From Candidatus Fermentithermobacillaceae bacterium UBA3951 (lineage in GTDB: Bacteria; Bacillota; Sulfobacillia; Fermentithermobacillales; Fermentithermobacillaceae), in contig DGDN01000079.1 of NCBI GenBank assembly GCA_002385465.1, positions 1-5,713 on the forward strand: DNA of 5,713 nucleotides. Direction: 5' to 3'. The notes under the pieces are model-generated. The model did no database searches. It had not been told where the DNA came from and saw only the letters and a program-made list of their open reading frames with translations. Position 1 is the first letter of the stretch. Every line of letters begins with the position of its first letter. Of this stretch, positions 5,682 through 5,713 are shown piece by piece. Both the position numbers and the translations under genes were made by a program.

Positions 5682-5713
5682 ATGGAAAGAAGGATTGCAC
5701 AAGTCCCAAGCCA
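5682..5713 (+). CDS. Start of an unidentified gene (3' truncated by the window)
   Basis: ATG 5682 has an excellent ribosome binding site, GGGAGG (5668-5673), eight bases upstream. The visible residues are MERRIAQVPS, and the frame is open to the window edge. Ten codons are too few to assign a family. Its leader contains two terminator-like hairpins, so its expression is probably conditional; a transposase gene behind protective hairpins is an alternative. Confidence 0.6.
   Translation, partial: MERRIAQVPS

Noticed and set aside
1..5713. CRISPR arrays, tRNA, rRNA and prophage genes
   Set aside because: No regularly spaced repeats, no tRNA cloverleaf or rRNA-like stretches, and no phage structural or integrase motifs were seen on either strand.

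Overview
The window reads as a metagenomic contig from an anaerobic, Gram-positive-type bacterium of the Firmicutes (Clostridia or a related class). The evidence is the strong purine-rich ribosome binding sites, moderately high GC, a Ser/His (SipW/ER-type) signal peptidase beside its probable substrate, and a NamZ-type muramidase ending in a duplicated copper-amine-oxidase-like stalk domain, an architecture typical of Clostridia. The first 29 bases are not genomic: they match the 3' part of the Illumina Nextera Read 2 adapter, including the 19-base Tn5 mosaic end. The genome therefore starts at base 30.

All real genes lie on the + strand. Left part (30-2298): the C-terminal end of a NarL/FixJ response regulator (LuxR-type helix-turn-helix), then a membrane signal peptidase of the SipW/archaeal type with an extra outward-facing domain and three extra membrane segments, then a small secreted DUF1102/TasA-like protein with a signal peptide suited to that peptidase, closed by a strong intrinsic terminator at 2260-2298. 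I infer an export module in which the peptidase processes the secreted protein.

Middle part (2297-4551): a four-helix membrane protein of unknown function behind a promoter whose 20-base spacer carries a perfect inverted repeat resembling SoxR/MerR-family operators. Next is a secreted NamZ (DUF1343) exo-N-acetylmuramidase, with its own candidate promoter and a 5' leader containing a small hairpin.

Right part (4552-5713): an MgtC/SapB-family membrane protein with a C-terminal ACT-like domain, then a 278-base region with no clear large gene. That region holds a good sigma-A-like promoter, a possible 19-codon leader ORF, a nested hairpin with a T6 tract, and a second long terminator-like hairpin ending two bases before the ribosome binding site of a new gene, of which only the first ten codons are inside the window. 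With no room for a promoter after the last hairpin, the downstream gene is probably read through conditional terminators. This leader is the most interesting unexplained element here. The remaining open frames, including all long minus-strand ones, look like shadows of the genes described.
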